In this document: positions 10,020 through 17,060 of the stretch, piece after piece
How the letters are laid out: every line of letters starts with the position of its first letter
Numbering within the stretch: the first letter of the stretch is position 1
Assembly (NCBI RefSeq): GCF_005889725.1
Contig: NZ_VCKX01000014.1
Span: 1 to 64,000 of the forward strand
Source of the DNA: Nonomuraea zeae
Lineage (GTDB): Bacteria > Actinomycetota > Actinomycetes > Streptosporangiales > Streptosporangiaceae
Direction of reading: 5' to 3'
DNA length: 64,000 bases
The notes under the pieces: model-generated
Told to the model about the DNA's origin: nothing
Databases searched by the model: none
Seen by the model: the letters and a program-made list of their open reading frames with translations, nothing else
Program-made: the position numbers and the translations under genes

Positions 10020-11038
10020 TCGGCATCGCCTCCGGCGTCGGTGAGGTTGAGGAAGACTTCGTCCAGCGTCGGGCGGCGCAGCGCCACGTCCTCGGCCTCG
10101 ATCCCGGCCGCGGCCAGGGCCGCGAGCACCTCCGTGAGCACCTGCACCCGCCCGCTCCCCGGCTCACTCGCCAGCCCGCCCACCGGCCCGCTCACTGGCC
10201 CGCTCATTGGCCCGCTCATTGGCCCGCTCATTGGCCCGCTCACTGGTGCGCTCACGTGCCGGGTGTCCCGATCGACCTCGACCGGGCCCTTCACGACGGA
10301 GCCGATCACCGCGGCGGCCTGCGCGACCCGGGCCGGGTCGTGGATCACCACGTCGAGCCGGTCGCCGCCGAGCTTGGACTTCAGCTCGTCCGGCGTGCCC
10401 TCGGCCACCACCCGCCCCGCGTCGATCACGGAGATCCGGTCGGCCAGCTGGTCGGCCTCCTCCAGGTATTGGGTGGTCAGCAGCACCGTGGTACCGCCGG
10501 CCACCAGATCGCGCACCGCGCGCCAGATCTCGGCCCGGCTGCGCGGATCGAGCCCGGTCGTCGGCTCGTCGAGGAACAGCACGGGCGGCGCCAGGATCAT
10601 GCCCGCCGCCAGGTCGAGCCGGCGCCGCATGCCGCCCGAATACTCCTTCGCCGGCCCGGTGTGCTCCAGCCCGAACCGGTCGAGCAGCTCAGCCGCCCTC
10701 GCCCTGGCCGCGGCCGGGCCGAGGTGGTAGAGCCGGCCGAACAGCTCCAGGTTCTGCCGCCCGGTCAGCAGCTCGTCCACCGCGGCGTGCTGGCCGACCA
10801 GGCCGATGCTGCGGCGTACCTGGCGGGGCTGGGCCGCCACGTCGAAGCCCGCCACCTCCGCGCGCCCGCCCGAGGCGCGCAGGAGCGTGGTCAGGATGCG
10901 GACGGCCGTGGTCTTGCCTGCGCCGTTGGGGCCGAGCAGGCCGTAAACCGTGCCCTCTGCCACGTCGAGATCGACGCCGTCCAGCGCCGCCTTGTCGCCG
11001 TACGTCTTGCGCATGCCCTGCGCGAGCACTGCTGACAT
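10016..11038 (-). CDS. ABC exporter ATP-binding protein (DrrA-like)
   Basis: ATPase of the efflux pump, 340 residues. It shows Walker A GPNGAGKTT, signature YSGGMRRRLDLAAGM, Walker B VLFLDEPTTGLDPRSR and the DrrA-type C-terminal extension. ATG 11038 lies behind AAGGAGG at good spacing; upstream open frame is not coding. The C-terminal extension has an unusual Gly-Pro-Met/Val-Ser repeat (10185-10256) that splits the conserved end (EDVALRRPTLDEVFLNLT) from the rest. Expression probably responds to the TetR protein encoded divergently. Confidence 0.9.
   Translation of the reverse strand: MSAVLAQGMRKTYGDKAALDGVDLDVAEGTVYGLLGPNGAGKTTAVRILTTLLRASGGRAEVAGFDVAAQPRQVRRSIGLVGQHAAVDELLTGRQNLELFGRLYHLGPAAARARAAELLDRFGLEHTGPAKEYSGGMRRRLDLAAGMILAPPVLFLDEPTTGLDPRSRAEIWRAVRDLVAGGTTVLLTTQYLEEADQLADRISVIDAGRVVAEGTPDELKSKLGGDRLDVVIHDPARVAQAAAVIGSVVKGPVEVDRDTRHVSAPVSGPMSGPMSGPMSGPVSGPVGGLASEPGSGRVQVLTEVLAALAAAGIEAEDVALRRPTLDEVFLNLTDAGGDAE
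10185..10256 (-). repeat. 12-bp coding minisatellite (Gly-Pro-Met/Val-Ser) in the exporter ATPase
   Basis: Five consecutive 12-base units GGCCCGCTCA(T/C)T (10185, 10197, 10209, 10221, 10233) and one degenerate unit read on the minus strand as Ser-Gly-Pro-Met/Val. The period is a multiple of three, so changes in copy number would keep the frame. Confidence 0.9.
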
Positions 11039-11050
11039 GCCGCCTCCTTG

Positions 11051-11114
11051 TGAATCGTACAGCGTACCGTACAACATACGATTCACTTCGGCAACCGTAC
11101 GGTGTACCGTACGG
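11051..11114. promoter_or_regulatory. Two candidate TetR operators in the exporter/regulator divergent promoter
   Basis: TGAATCGTA (11051-11059) and TACGATTCA (11077-11085) are perfect 9-base arms around a GTAC-rich centre. A second element, CCGTACGG-tgta-CCGTACGG at 11095-11114, ends three bases before the regulator start codon. Both lie between the divergent starts at 11038 and 11117, as expected for autorepression plus repression of the pump. Confidence 0.7.
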
Positions 11115-11116
11115 AG

Positions 11117-11887
11117 GTGACAGTTGAGTATTCGGGGAAGGGCGACCCCGCGCGCAGCCTCGCGCTGCTCTGGCGGACCAGCGAGCGCACCAGCCGCAAG
11201 GGCAAGCCCGAGCTGAGCGTCGACCGCATCGTGCGCGCGGCCATCGAGGTGGCCGACGCCGAGGGCCTCCAGGCGCTGTCCATGCGCCGCGTGGCCGAGC
11301 GGCTGGGCGTGGGGACGATGTCGCTCTACACGTACGTGCCGGGCAAGCCGGAGCTGTTCGACGTCATGCTGGACACCGTCTACGGCGAGAGCGACCGCCC
11401 GGAGGACGTGCCGGGCGGCTGGCGGGGCAGGCTGGAGCAGATCGCGCGCGAGAACTGGGCGCTCTACCTGCGCCACCCATGGCTGCTGCAGGTGGCCGCG
11501 AGCCGCCCGGTGCTCGGCCCGAACGTCACGGCCAAGTACGACTACGAGCTGCGGGCCGTGGACGGCATCGGCCTGTCCGACCTGGAGATGGACTCGGTGA
11601 TCACGCTGGTCACCGGCTTCGTGCACGGGGCGGCCCGTGGCGCGGTGGAGGCCGCGCAGGCGGAGAGCCAGACGGGGATGAGCGACGAGCAGTGGTGGGC
11701 CGCGCACGCCCCCTTCTTCAGCAGGATCGCCGACCACGGCCGCTATCCCGTCGCCACCAGGGTGGGCCAGGCGGCCGGGGAGGCGCTCAACGCGGCCTAC
11801 AGCCCGGAGCACGCCTTCGAGTTCGGGCTCCAGCGCGTGCTCGACGGCATCGAAGCCCTGGTGAACAGCCGCTCGACCGGCGACTGA
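11117..11887 (+). CDS. TetR family transcriptional regulator of the adjacent exporter
   Basis: A 256-residue TetR-type repressor. The helix-turn-helix is near residues 38-70 (IVRAAIEVADAEGLQALSMRRVAERLGVGTMSLYTYVPGK), followed by a ligand-binding helical domain. GTG 11117 gives MTVEYSGKGDPARSLALLWR, the N-terminus I expect for this subfamily; GTG 11102 is also in frame, but it lies inside the proposed operator. There is no spaced Shine-Dalgarno, so a leaderless transcript is possible. Divergent orientation from drrAB-like genes implies local control. Inducer unknown. Confidence 0.85.
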   Translation: MTVEYSGKGDPARSLALLWRTSERTSRKGKPELSVDRIVRAAIEVADAEGLQALSMRRVAERLGVGTMSLYTYVPGKPELFDVMLDTVYGESDRPEDVPGGWRGRLEQIARENWALYLRHPWLLQVAASRPVLGPNVTAKYDYELRAVDGIGLSDLEMDSVITLVTGFVHGAARGAVEAAQAESQTGMSDEQWWAAHAPFFSRIADHGRYPVATRVGQAAGEALNAAYSPEHAFEFGLQRVLDGIEALVNSRSTGD

Positions 11888-11956
11888 CCCGCCGCGCGCA
11901 CCCGATCCGGCCGCGCCGGGCCGACCCCGGCCCGGACCGCAATCAGCTCACGGGGC

Positions 11957-12406
11957 TCAGCCGGACAGGGCGCTCTCGTAGGCGCGCAACGTGTCCACGA
12001 ACATGCGCCGCTGCTCGGGCGTGAGCGGCTCCAGCGCCTGCCGCCACGCCTTGGCGCCGTAGCCGAGCCACTCGTTGATCGCCGTCTGGTGCGCCTGCGC
12101 GATGCTGACGATCGTCCTGCGCCGGTCGGCGTCGTCCTCGCGCCGCTCCAGCACGCCCTTGCGGCTCAGCTCCCCCACCATCAGGCTCACCGTCGCGGGC
12201 GCCACCTCCAGCCGCGCCGCCAGCTCGTTCACCGTCATCGCGCCGTCGAAGAGCAGGTAGGCCAGCAGCGACAGGTGCCGGGGCGCCAGCGACAGCGACT
12301 GCAGCTCGGCGGGCACCCCCAGCTTCTTGGCCCGCCCCACCATGCGCGGCATCAGCAGCAGCAGCGTCCTGATCCCGTCGTCCACGCTCAAGCCGTCAGT
12401 CGACAT
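11957..12406 (-). CDS. MarR family transcriptional regulator
   Basis: A 149-residue winged-helix regulator: LAPRHLSLLAYLLFDGAMTVNELAARLEVAPATVSLMVGELSRKGVLERREDDADRRRTIVSI contains the DNA-binding helices and the beta-wing with the DxRRR motif of MarR proteins. ATG 12406 is preferred because AGGA lies 9 bases upstream; GTG 12424 is an alternative. The gene lies about 40 bases downstream of cvnD on the same strand, so it may be the fifth gene of the conservon transcript. Confidence 0.85.
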   Translation of the reverse strand: MSTDGLSVDDGIRTLLLLMPRMVGRAKKLGVPAELQSLSLAPRHLSLLAYLLFDGAMTVNELAARLEVAPATVSLMVGELSRKGVLERREDDADRRRTIVSIAQAHQTAINEWLGYGAKAWRQALEPLTPEQRRMFVDTLRAYESALSG

Positions 12407-12446
12407 GCCCGATGTCCTGCCCACCGTCCGCGCGTGACATTCGTGC

Positions 12447-13025
12447 CTAGTGCACGGGAGCGGCGCGCAGGCGTACGACGTGCTCGACGAGCGAGATCAG
12501 CGTCGCCTTGACCGAGTCGCGGTTGCGGGCGTCGGTCCGCACGATCGGCACCTGCGGCGAGAGCGCGAGCGCCTCCCTGACCTCCCCGTCGGTGTGCGGG
12601 AACTGCCCGTCCCAGCCGTTGATGCCCACCACGAAGGGCAGCTTGGCCTCTTCGAAGTAGTCGATTGCGGGGAAGCTGTCGGCCAGGCGGCGGGTGTCGA
12701 GCAGCACGACGGCGCCGATCGCGCCGCGTACGAGGTCGTCCCACATGAACCAGAAGCGGTGCTGCCCGGGCGTCCCGAACAGGTACAGGATCAGGTCGCG
12801 GTCGAGCGAGAGCCGGCCGAAGTCCATGGCCACGGTGGTGGTCTGCTTGTTCGGGGTCATCCCGAGGTCGTCGATGCCCGCGGACGCGTCGGTCATCACC
12901 GCTTCCGTGGTGAGCGGGAGGATCTCCGACACCGCCCCCACGAACGTCGTCTTCCCGACGCCGAAGCCTCCGGCCACGACTATCTTCGTCGAGGTGAGGC
13001 CAGGGCTAGAGCCTGCGTAGTCCAC
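12447..13025 (-). CDS. cvnD: Conservon small GTPase CvnD
   Basis: A 192-residue Ras/MglA-like GTPase of the ATP/GTP-binding conservon family. P-loop GGFGVGKTT lies at about residues 16-24, with a switch/G3-like region LFGTPGQHRFWFMWDDL and NGWDGQ in place of a canonical NKxD guanine motif. CvnD acts with CvnA-C in a membrane-associated complex resembling eukaryotic G-protein signalling (family knowledge from Streptomyces). GTG 13025 is chosen because it gives the typical short N-terminus VDYAGSSPGLTSTKIVV and follows AAAGGG; it overlaps the end of cvnC by 20 bases. Confidence 0.93.
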   Translation of the reverse strand: MDYAGSSPGLTSTKIVVAGGFGVGKTTFVGAVSEILPLTTEAVMTDASAGIDDLGMTPNKQTTTVAMDFGRLSLDRDLILYLFGTPGQHRFWFMWDDLVRGAIGAVVLLDTRRLADSFPAIDYFEEAKLPFVVGINGWDGQFPHTDGEVREALALSPQVPIVRTDARNRDSVKATLISLVEHVVRLRAAPVH

Positions 13026-13368
13026 TGAGCACCCTTTCGAGCATGTTGAGGTCTGGTTGTCCCTGGCTGAGGCGTGGCTGGTGCAGGCGGACAAGCCCTT
13101 CGTCGGACATGTCCGCCACGAGCACCCTGGCCACGCCCAGCGGGACGCGGAGCAGGGCCGAGATCTCGGCGACCGACCGGAACGACCTGCAGAGCTGCAT
13201 GATGGCCTCCTGCTCGGGGGTGAGCATGGCCATCTCGGCGTCCGGGATCGACATGGACGAGATCAACGTCTCCATCGCGAGGTGATAGCGCGGCTCGGAT
13301 CGGCCGCCTGTCACCGCGTAAGGACGAAACAGGGGCTCGTCGTCCCCGGCCCCGTCAGTGCCGTACAC
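13006..13368 (-). CDS. cvnC: Conservon protein CvnC (DUF742)
   Basis: A 120-residue DUF742 protein: FRPYAVTGGRSEPRYHLAMETLI at the N-terminus, then a winged-helix-like part (EAIMQLCRSFRSVAEISALLRVPLGVARVLVADMSDEGLVRLHQP). In conservons it is the third component, linking the roadblock protein to the GTPase. GTG 13368 has GGGAGAGG just upstream. The 3' end overlaps cvnD. Confidence 0.93.
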   Translation of the reverse strand: MYGTDGAGDDEPLFRPYAVTGGRSEPRYHLAMETLISSMSIPDAEMAMLTPEQEAIMQLCRSFRSVAEISALLRVPLGVARVLVADMSDEGLVRLHQPRLSQGQPDLNMLERVLSGLRRL

Positions 13369-13394
13369 GGCCCTCTCCCATCAGGTCCATCACA

Positions 13395-13817
13395 TCACCG
13401 GGTCCTCGCGGCCTGCAGCTCTGCGCGCAGGGCCGGCGTGAGCGCCTGGCCGGCCCTGTCCACCAGCAAGGTCATCTGGTAGGCCACGAGACCCATGTCG
13501 CAGTCCGGGCCGGCCAGCACGGTGAGCACGGACCCGTCGCTGATCGCCATGACCAGGAGCAGGCCACGCTGCATCTCGACGACGGTCTGCGTCACAGAGC
13601 CGCCCTCGAACACCCTTGACGCGCCCACGGTCAGGCTCAGCAGGCCCGCGGAGACCGCGGCGAGCTGGTCGGCCCGATCGGGCGGGAAGCCTTCCGAGGC
13701 GGCCAGGCACAGGCCGTCCGCTGAGACGACGACGGCATGCGCGACTCCGGGCGTGTTGCGGACGAAGTCGGTGATCAGCCAGTCGAACCTGTGCGCCTCA
13801 TGGCTAAGGGTTGTCAC
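13395..13817 (-). CDS. cvnB: Conservon roadblock/LC7 protein CvnB
   Basis: A 140-residue roadblock/LC7-domain protein (LITDFVRNTPGVAHAVVVSADGLCLAASEGFPPDRADQLAAVSAGLLSL), a fold used to regulate small GTPases such as MglA. It sits between the sensor kinase and the DUF742 gene, in standard conservon order. GTG 13817 follows GGGGAGGA. It probably acts as a GTPase-associated dimer at the membrane with CvnA. Confidence 0.93.
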   Translation of the reverse strand: MTTLSHEAHRFDWLITDFVRNTPGVAHAVVVSADGLCLAASEGFPPDRADQLAAVSAGLLSLTVGASRVFEGGSVTQTVVEMQRGLLLVMAISDGSVLTVLAGPDCDMGLVAYQMTLLVDRAGQALTPALRAELQAARTR

Positions 13818-13842
13818 GCATCCTCCCCGGCGGGACGCTCAC

Positions 13843-16800
13843 TCACTCTTGTTCCTCCTGTCCACGTACTTCCTGGCGGCCCCGTCGCACACCCTGCTGG
13901 TAGCTGGCCATCCGGCTGCGGATCCGGTCCGCTGAGACCGGTGGCGCCGGAGCCTGCCGTTGCGGCTGTTGCGGCTGCGCGGGCTGGCTTGCGGTGCCGG
14001 GCACCAGGTTCGCCTTGGGGGTGCGCTTCGGGAGCCCGGCGGCGGTGATGCCGCCGAGACTCGGCTCGCTGGCGGCGGCCGCCGCCTGCCAACCGGCGTC
14101 AGCGGCCGTTCGCCACGCTTCCTCCCCAGAGGGTACGGCTTGTGCGGGCTTCGACTCACCCTCAACCGGGGCGGGCGTCTGCTCCTCGGGCGGCCTGCGG
14201 AACCAGGCCGACTCCACCGAGGCGAAGATCGGCAGGTATTCCTCCTGCTCAGGCTCCATCGGCGACACGTCGACGGACGGCGTCGGCTCCGGCCTGCGCA
14301 CGTCATTGGTCGGATACGACGGCACGGGCGGCGGCGTCTGGAACGCGCCATTACCGGATGGGAAAGAGCCCGTGCCCGGATACGACGGGTAGGAGCCCGA
14401 GTCGAAGGAGGGGGGCTGCCGCCGGTAGGAGCCGCCGTCGGTGTCGGCCGTGAAGCCGTTCACCCCCCGGCTGCCCGGGTCGGAGTTGAACACCCCGGAC
14501 CCCGGCCTGGGCGTCCCAGGCGTGCTGTCGAACGTGCCCGGACCCTGCTGACCCGGACCCTGCAGACCCGGACCCTGCTGACTCGACCCTGGCCGGCCAG
14601 GACCCTGCGGTCCCGTACCCGCCTGGCCCGGGCCCTGGCGGCCGGAATCGGGCCGGCCCGGCCCCTGCTGGCCTGGATTGCTGGGGAAGGCGCCGCTGTT
14701 GAACGGGCCGCTGTTGAAGGCGCCCGGCCGCTGCGGCAGCGAGCCGTTGTCGAACGGGCTGCCCGGCCGCGCCGGACCCGGCCGCGCCGGACCCGGGCGC
14801 GCCGGCCCGCTGTCGAAGGAGTCGAAGCTGTTGAACGACCTGAACGACCCGTTCTGCACGGGCGGCGGCCCGGCGGGAGGCCCCACGGGGGTCTGGGCGG
14901 GCGCGGTCCCGCCGCCGAAGGCCGGACGCTGCGGCAGCGGCTGCTGCGTGCCGTCGGCCACCAGCGTGGGCGGCAGCAGCACCATGGCGATCAGGCCGGC
15001 GCCCTCGCCCTTCCTGAGCTGGACCCTGATCCCGTGGCGCAGCGCCAGGCGGCCGACCACGAACAGGCCCATGCGCCGCGACACCGACACGTCCACGACG
15101 GGCGGCTCGGCCAGGCGGCGGTTCGCCTCGGCCAGCTCGTCCTCGGTCATGCTGATGCCGCTGTCGGTCACCGAGAGCAGCGCGCCGCCGCCCTCGATGA
15201 GGCTGCTGGTCACCGTGACCTGGGAGTTGCTCGGGGAGAACTGGATGGCGTTCTCGACCAGCTCGGCGACGAGGTGGACCAGGTCGTTCGCGGCGCTGCC
15301 GAGCACGGAGGTGGCCCGGTGGACCTTGACCTGCACGCGCTCGTAGCCCTCGACCTCCGACAGCGCGGCGCGGACGACGTCGACCAGCTTGGCCGGCTGG
15401 CTGCGCCGGCGGGTGGCCTCGTGCCCGGCCAGGACCAGGAGGTTCTCGGAGTTGCGGCGCATGCGGGTGGCCAGGTGGTCGAGCTTGAACAGGTCGGCCA
15501 GCCGGCCGCCGTCCTGCTCGCCCTTCTCCAGGCCGTCGATCAGCGAGATCTGCCGCTCGACCAGCGTCTGGGTGCGGCGCGAGAGGTTCACGAACATCGA
15601 GCTGATGTTGCTGCGCAGGTCGGCTTCCTCGCCCGCCAGGCGTACGGCCTGCCGATGGACCTGGTCGAAGGCCCTGGCCACTTCACCGATCTCGTCGTTG
15701 CCCTCGACCTCGATCGGGCGTATGTCGCCGACGGACGAGTCGCCGCTGACCCGGAGCTGGTGGACCACGTCGGGGAGGCGGAAACCGGCGATCTCCAGCG
15801 CCTCGGTGCGCAGCCGGCGCAGCGGGCTGACCATGGAGCGGGCGATGGCCACGGTGAGGAGCAGGACGAGCAGCAGCAGCGCGAGGACCAGGGAGCCGGC
15901 GATGATCGCGTTGCGGATCTCGGACTCGCGCAGCTCCTGGCTGCGCAGGTTCACCTGGGCCGCCAGGTCCTTCTCGATGCCGTGCATGACGTCGATGCTG
16001 GTGGTGTTGTCGTTGAACCACTGCTCGCGGCTGGCCCGGGCGGAGATCAGGTTGTCGTTGATCCGCGCGCCGGGCTCCCGGCCGCTGGCCAGCGTGATCG
16101 CGCGGGACTTGGTGAGCTGGACGTTGACGTACTCGTTCTTGGAGGTGAGCTGCTGCGACAGGTCCAGGCCGATCTCGACGCCGGCCTCCGCGCCCACCGT
16201 CGCGATGTCGCTCTGCTGGCGGGCGTTGGAGGCGATGAACTGCTCGACCTCCTTGGCGTCCACGTTCTGGGCGTCGTAGGAGGCTTGGAGGAGCTGGACG
16301 CGCTGCCTGGACATCTCCTCCTTGGCGGAGGCGAGCGCGCTCAGGGCGCGGAACTGGCCGACGATCTGCGAGTCGTCGGACAGCAGGCTCAGCTCGTCGT
16401 GCAGCTTGAGCAGGGAGTCGGCGAGGAACCCGTACCGGCTGGTGTCGATCTGTCCCTCGGCCCTGATCCTGGGCAGCCGGCTGAGGTCGGACCGCGCCTG
16501 CCCGGCGGCCTTCACCACGCGGGGGCCGTAGGAGTCGTCGATCGTGTCGAGGTCGGAGCGCACGGTCTTGACCAACGCGTCGACGGCCGCCTTGCGCTGC
16601 TCCAGCGGCGCGGAGAGCTTCTTGCGCATCGCGCGCGAAGCGCCGATCCAGCCGCCGGTGTCACGCTCCAGCCCGAGGGCCTGGACGAGGTCGCGGACCC
16701 GGCCCGCCTGCTCGGCCGCGGTCGCCGTACGGTCGTAGTCGGCGATGCTCTGCACCGAGCCCACCACGCGCGCTCCCCCGAGCACGACGGCGGCGATGGT

Positions 16801-16926
16801 CGGAACCAGGATGAGCGCGGTCAGCCGCCATCTCACACGCCAGTTACGCAGGCCGAGACGTGGCAGCGGCCGCTTCCCGCGGTCCCGCTTCGCGGCATGG
16901 CCGCTGTCGGAGTTCCCCGTAGTCAC
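13843..16926 (-). CDS. cvnA: Conservon sensor histidine kinase CvnA (NIT domain)
   Basis: A 1027-residue membrane sensor kinase heading the conservon. The membrane helix near residues 32-55 is followed by a helical extracytoplasmic NIT region, a second helix near 349-370, HAMP, LFKLDHLATRMRRNSENLL near 479 and HATPase_c with VAELVENAIQFSPSN near 553. The last 350 or so residues are disordered and rich in Pro, Gly, Gln and Ser, with repeats such as QGPGRPGS and GPARPG. GTG 16926 has GGGAG upstream. cvnB follows after a gap of 25 bases. The signal is unknown. The kinase at 20-2293 is a paralog with a much shorter visible tail. Confidence 0.93.
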   Translation of the reverse strand: MTTGNSDSGHAAKRDRGKRPLPRLGLRNWRVRWRLTALILVPTIAAVVLGGARVVGSVQSIADYDRTATAAEQAGRVRDLVQALGLERDTGGWIGASRAMRKKLSAPLEQRKAAVDALVKTVRSDLDTIDDSYGPRVVKAAGQARSDLSRLPRIRAEGQIDTSRYGFLADSLLKLHDELSLLSDDSQIVGQFRALSALASAKEEMSRQRVQLLQASYDAQNVDAKEVEQFIASNARQQSDIATVGAEAGVEIGLDLSQQLTSKNEYVNVQLTKSRAITLASGREPGARINDNLISARASREQWFNDNTTSIDVMHGIEKDLAAQVNLRSQELRESEIRNAIIAGSLVLALLLLVLLLTVAIARSMVSPLRRLRTEALEIAGFRLPDVVHQLRVSGDSSVGDIRPIEVEGNDEIGEVARAFDQVHRQAVRLAGEEADLRSNISSMFVNLSRRTQTLVERQISLIDGLEKGEQDGGRLADLFKLDHLATRMRRNSENLLVLAGHEATRRRSQPAKLVDVVRAALSEVEGYERVQVKVHRATSVLGSAANDLVHLVAELVENAIQFSPSNSQVTVTSSLIEGGGALLSVTDSGISMTEDELAEANRRLAEPPVVDVSVSRRMGLFVVGRLALRHGIRVQLRKGEGAGLIAMVLLPPTLVADGTQQPLPQRPAFGGGTAPAQTPVGPPAGPPPVQNGSFRSFNSFDSFDSGPARPGPARPGPARPGSPFDNGSLPQRPGAFNSGPFNSGAFPSNPGQQGPGRPDSGRQGPGQAGTGPQGPGRPGSSQQGPGLQGPGQQGPGTFDSTPGTPRPGSGVFNSDPGSRGVNGFTADTDGGSYRRQPPSFDSGSYPSYPGTGSFPSGNGAFQTPPPVPSYPTNDVRRPEPTPSVDVSPMEPEQEEYLPIFASVESAWFRRPPEEQTPAPVEGESKPAQAVPSGEEAWRTAADAGWQAAAAASEPSLGGITAAGLPKRTPKANLVPGTASQPAQPQQPQRQAPAPPVSADRIRSRMASYQQGVRRGRQEVRGQEEQE

Positions 16927-17060
16927 TGCTCCCGCTACCCCTCAATCGTCCCGTTAGTAACGGGCTCTTCAAGCCGTCCACAAGGTATCCGCAGCATCTG
17001 ACTTAACCGGCATATCGGGCACAATCGTTACAAATGTGACCGGTAGTTGTGTGCTGTTGG

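Noticed and set aside
13960-17001. A 1013-codon open frame antisense to cvnA
   Set aside because: Composition is typical of a reversed GC-rich gene (Arg, Gly, His, Leu). No ribosome site or motif, and the conservon on the other strand is unambiguous.
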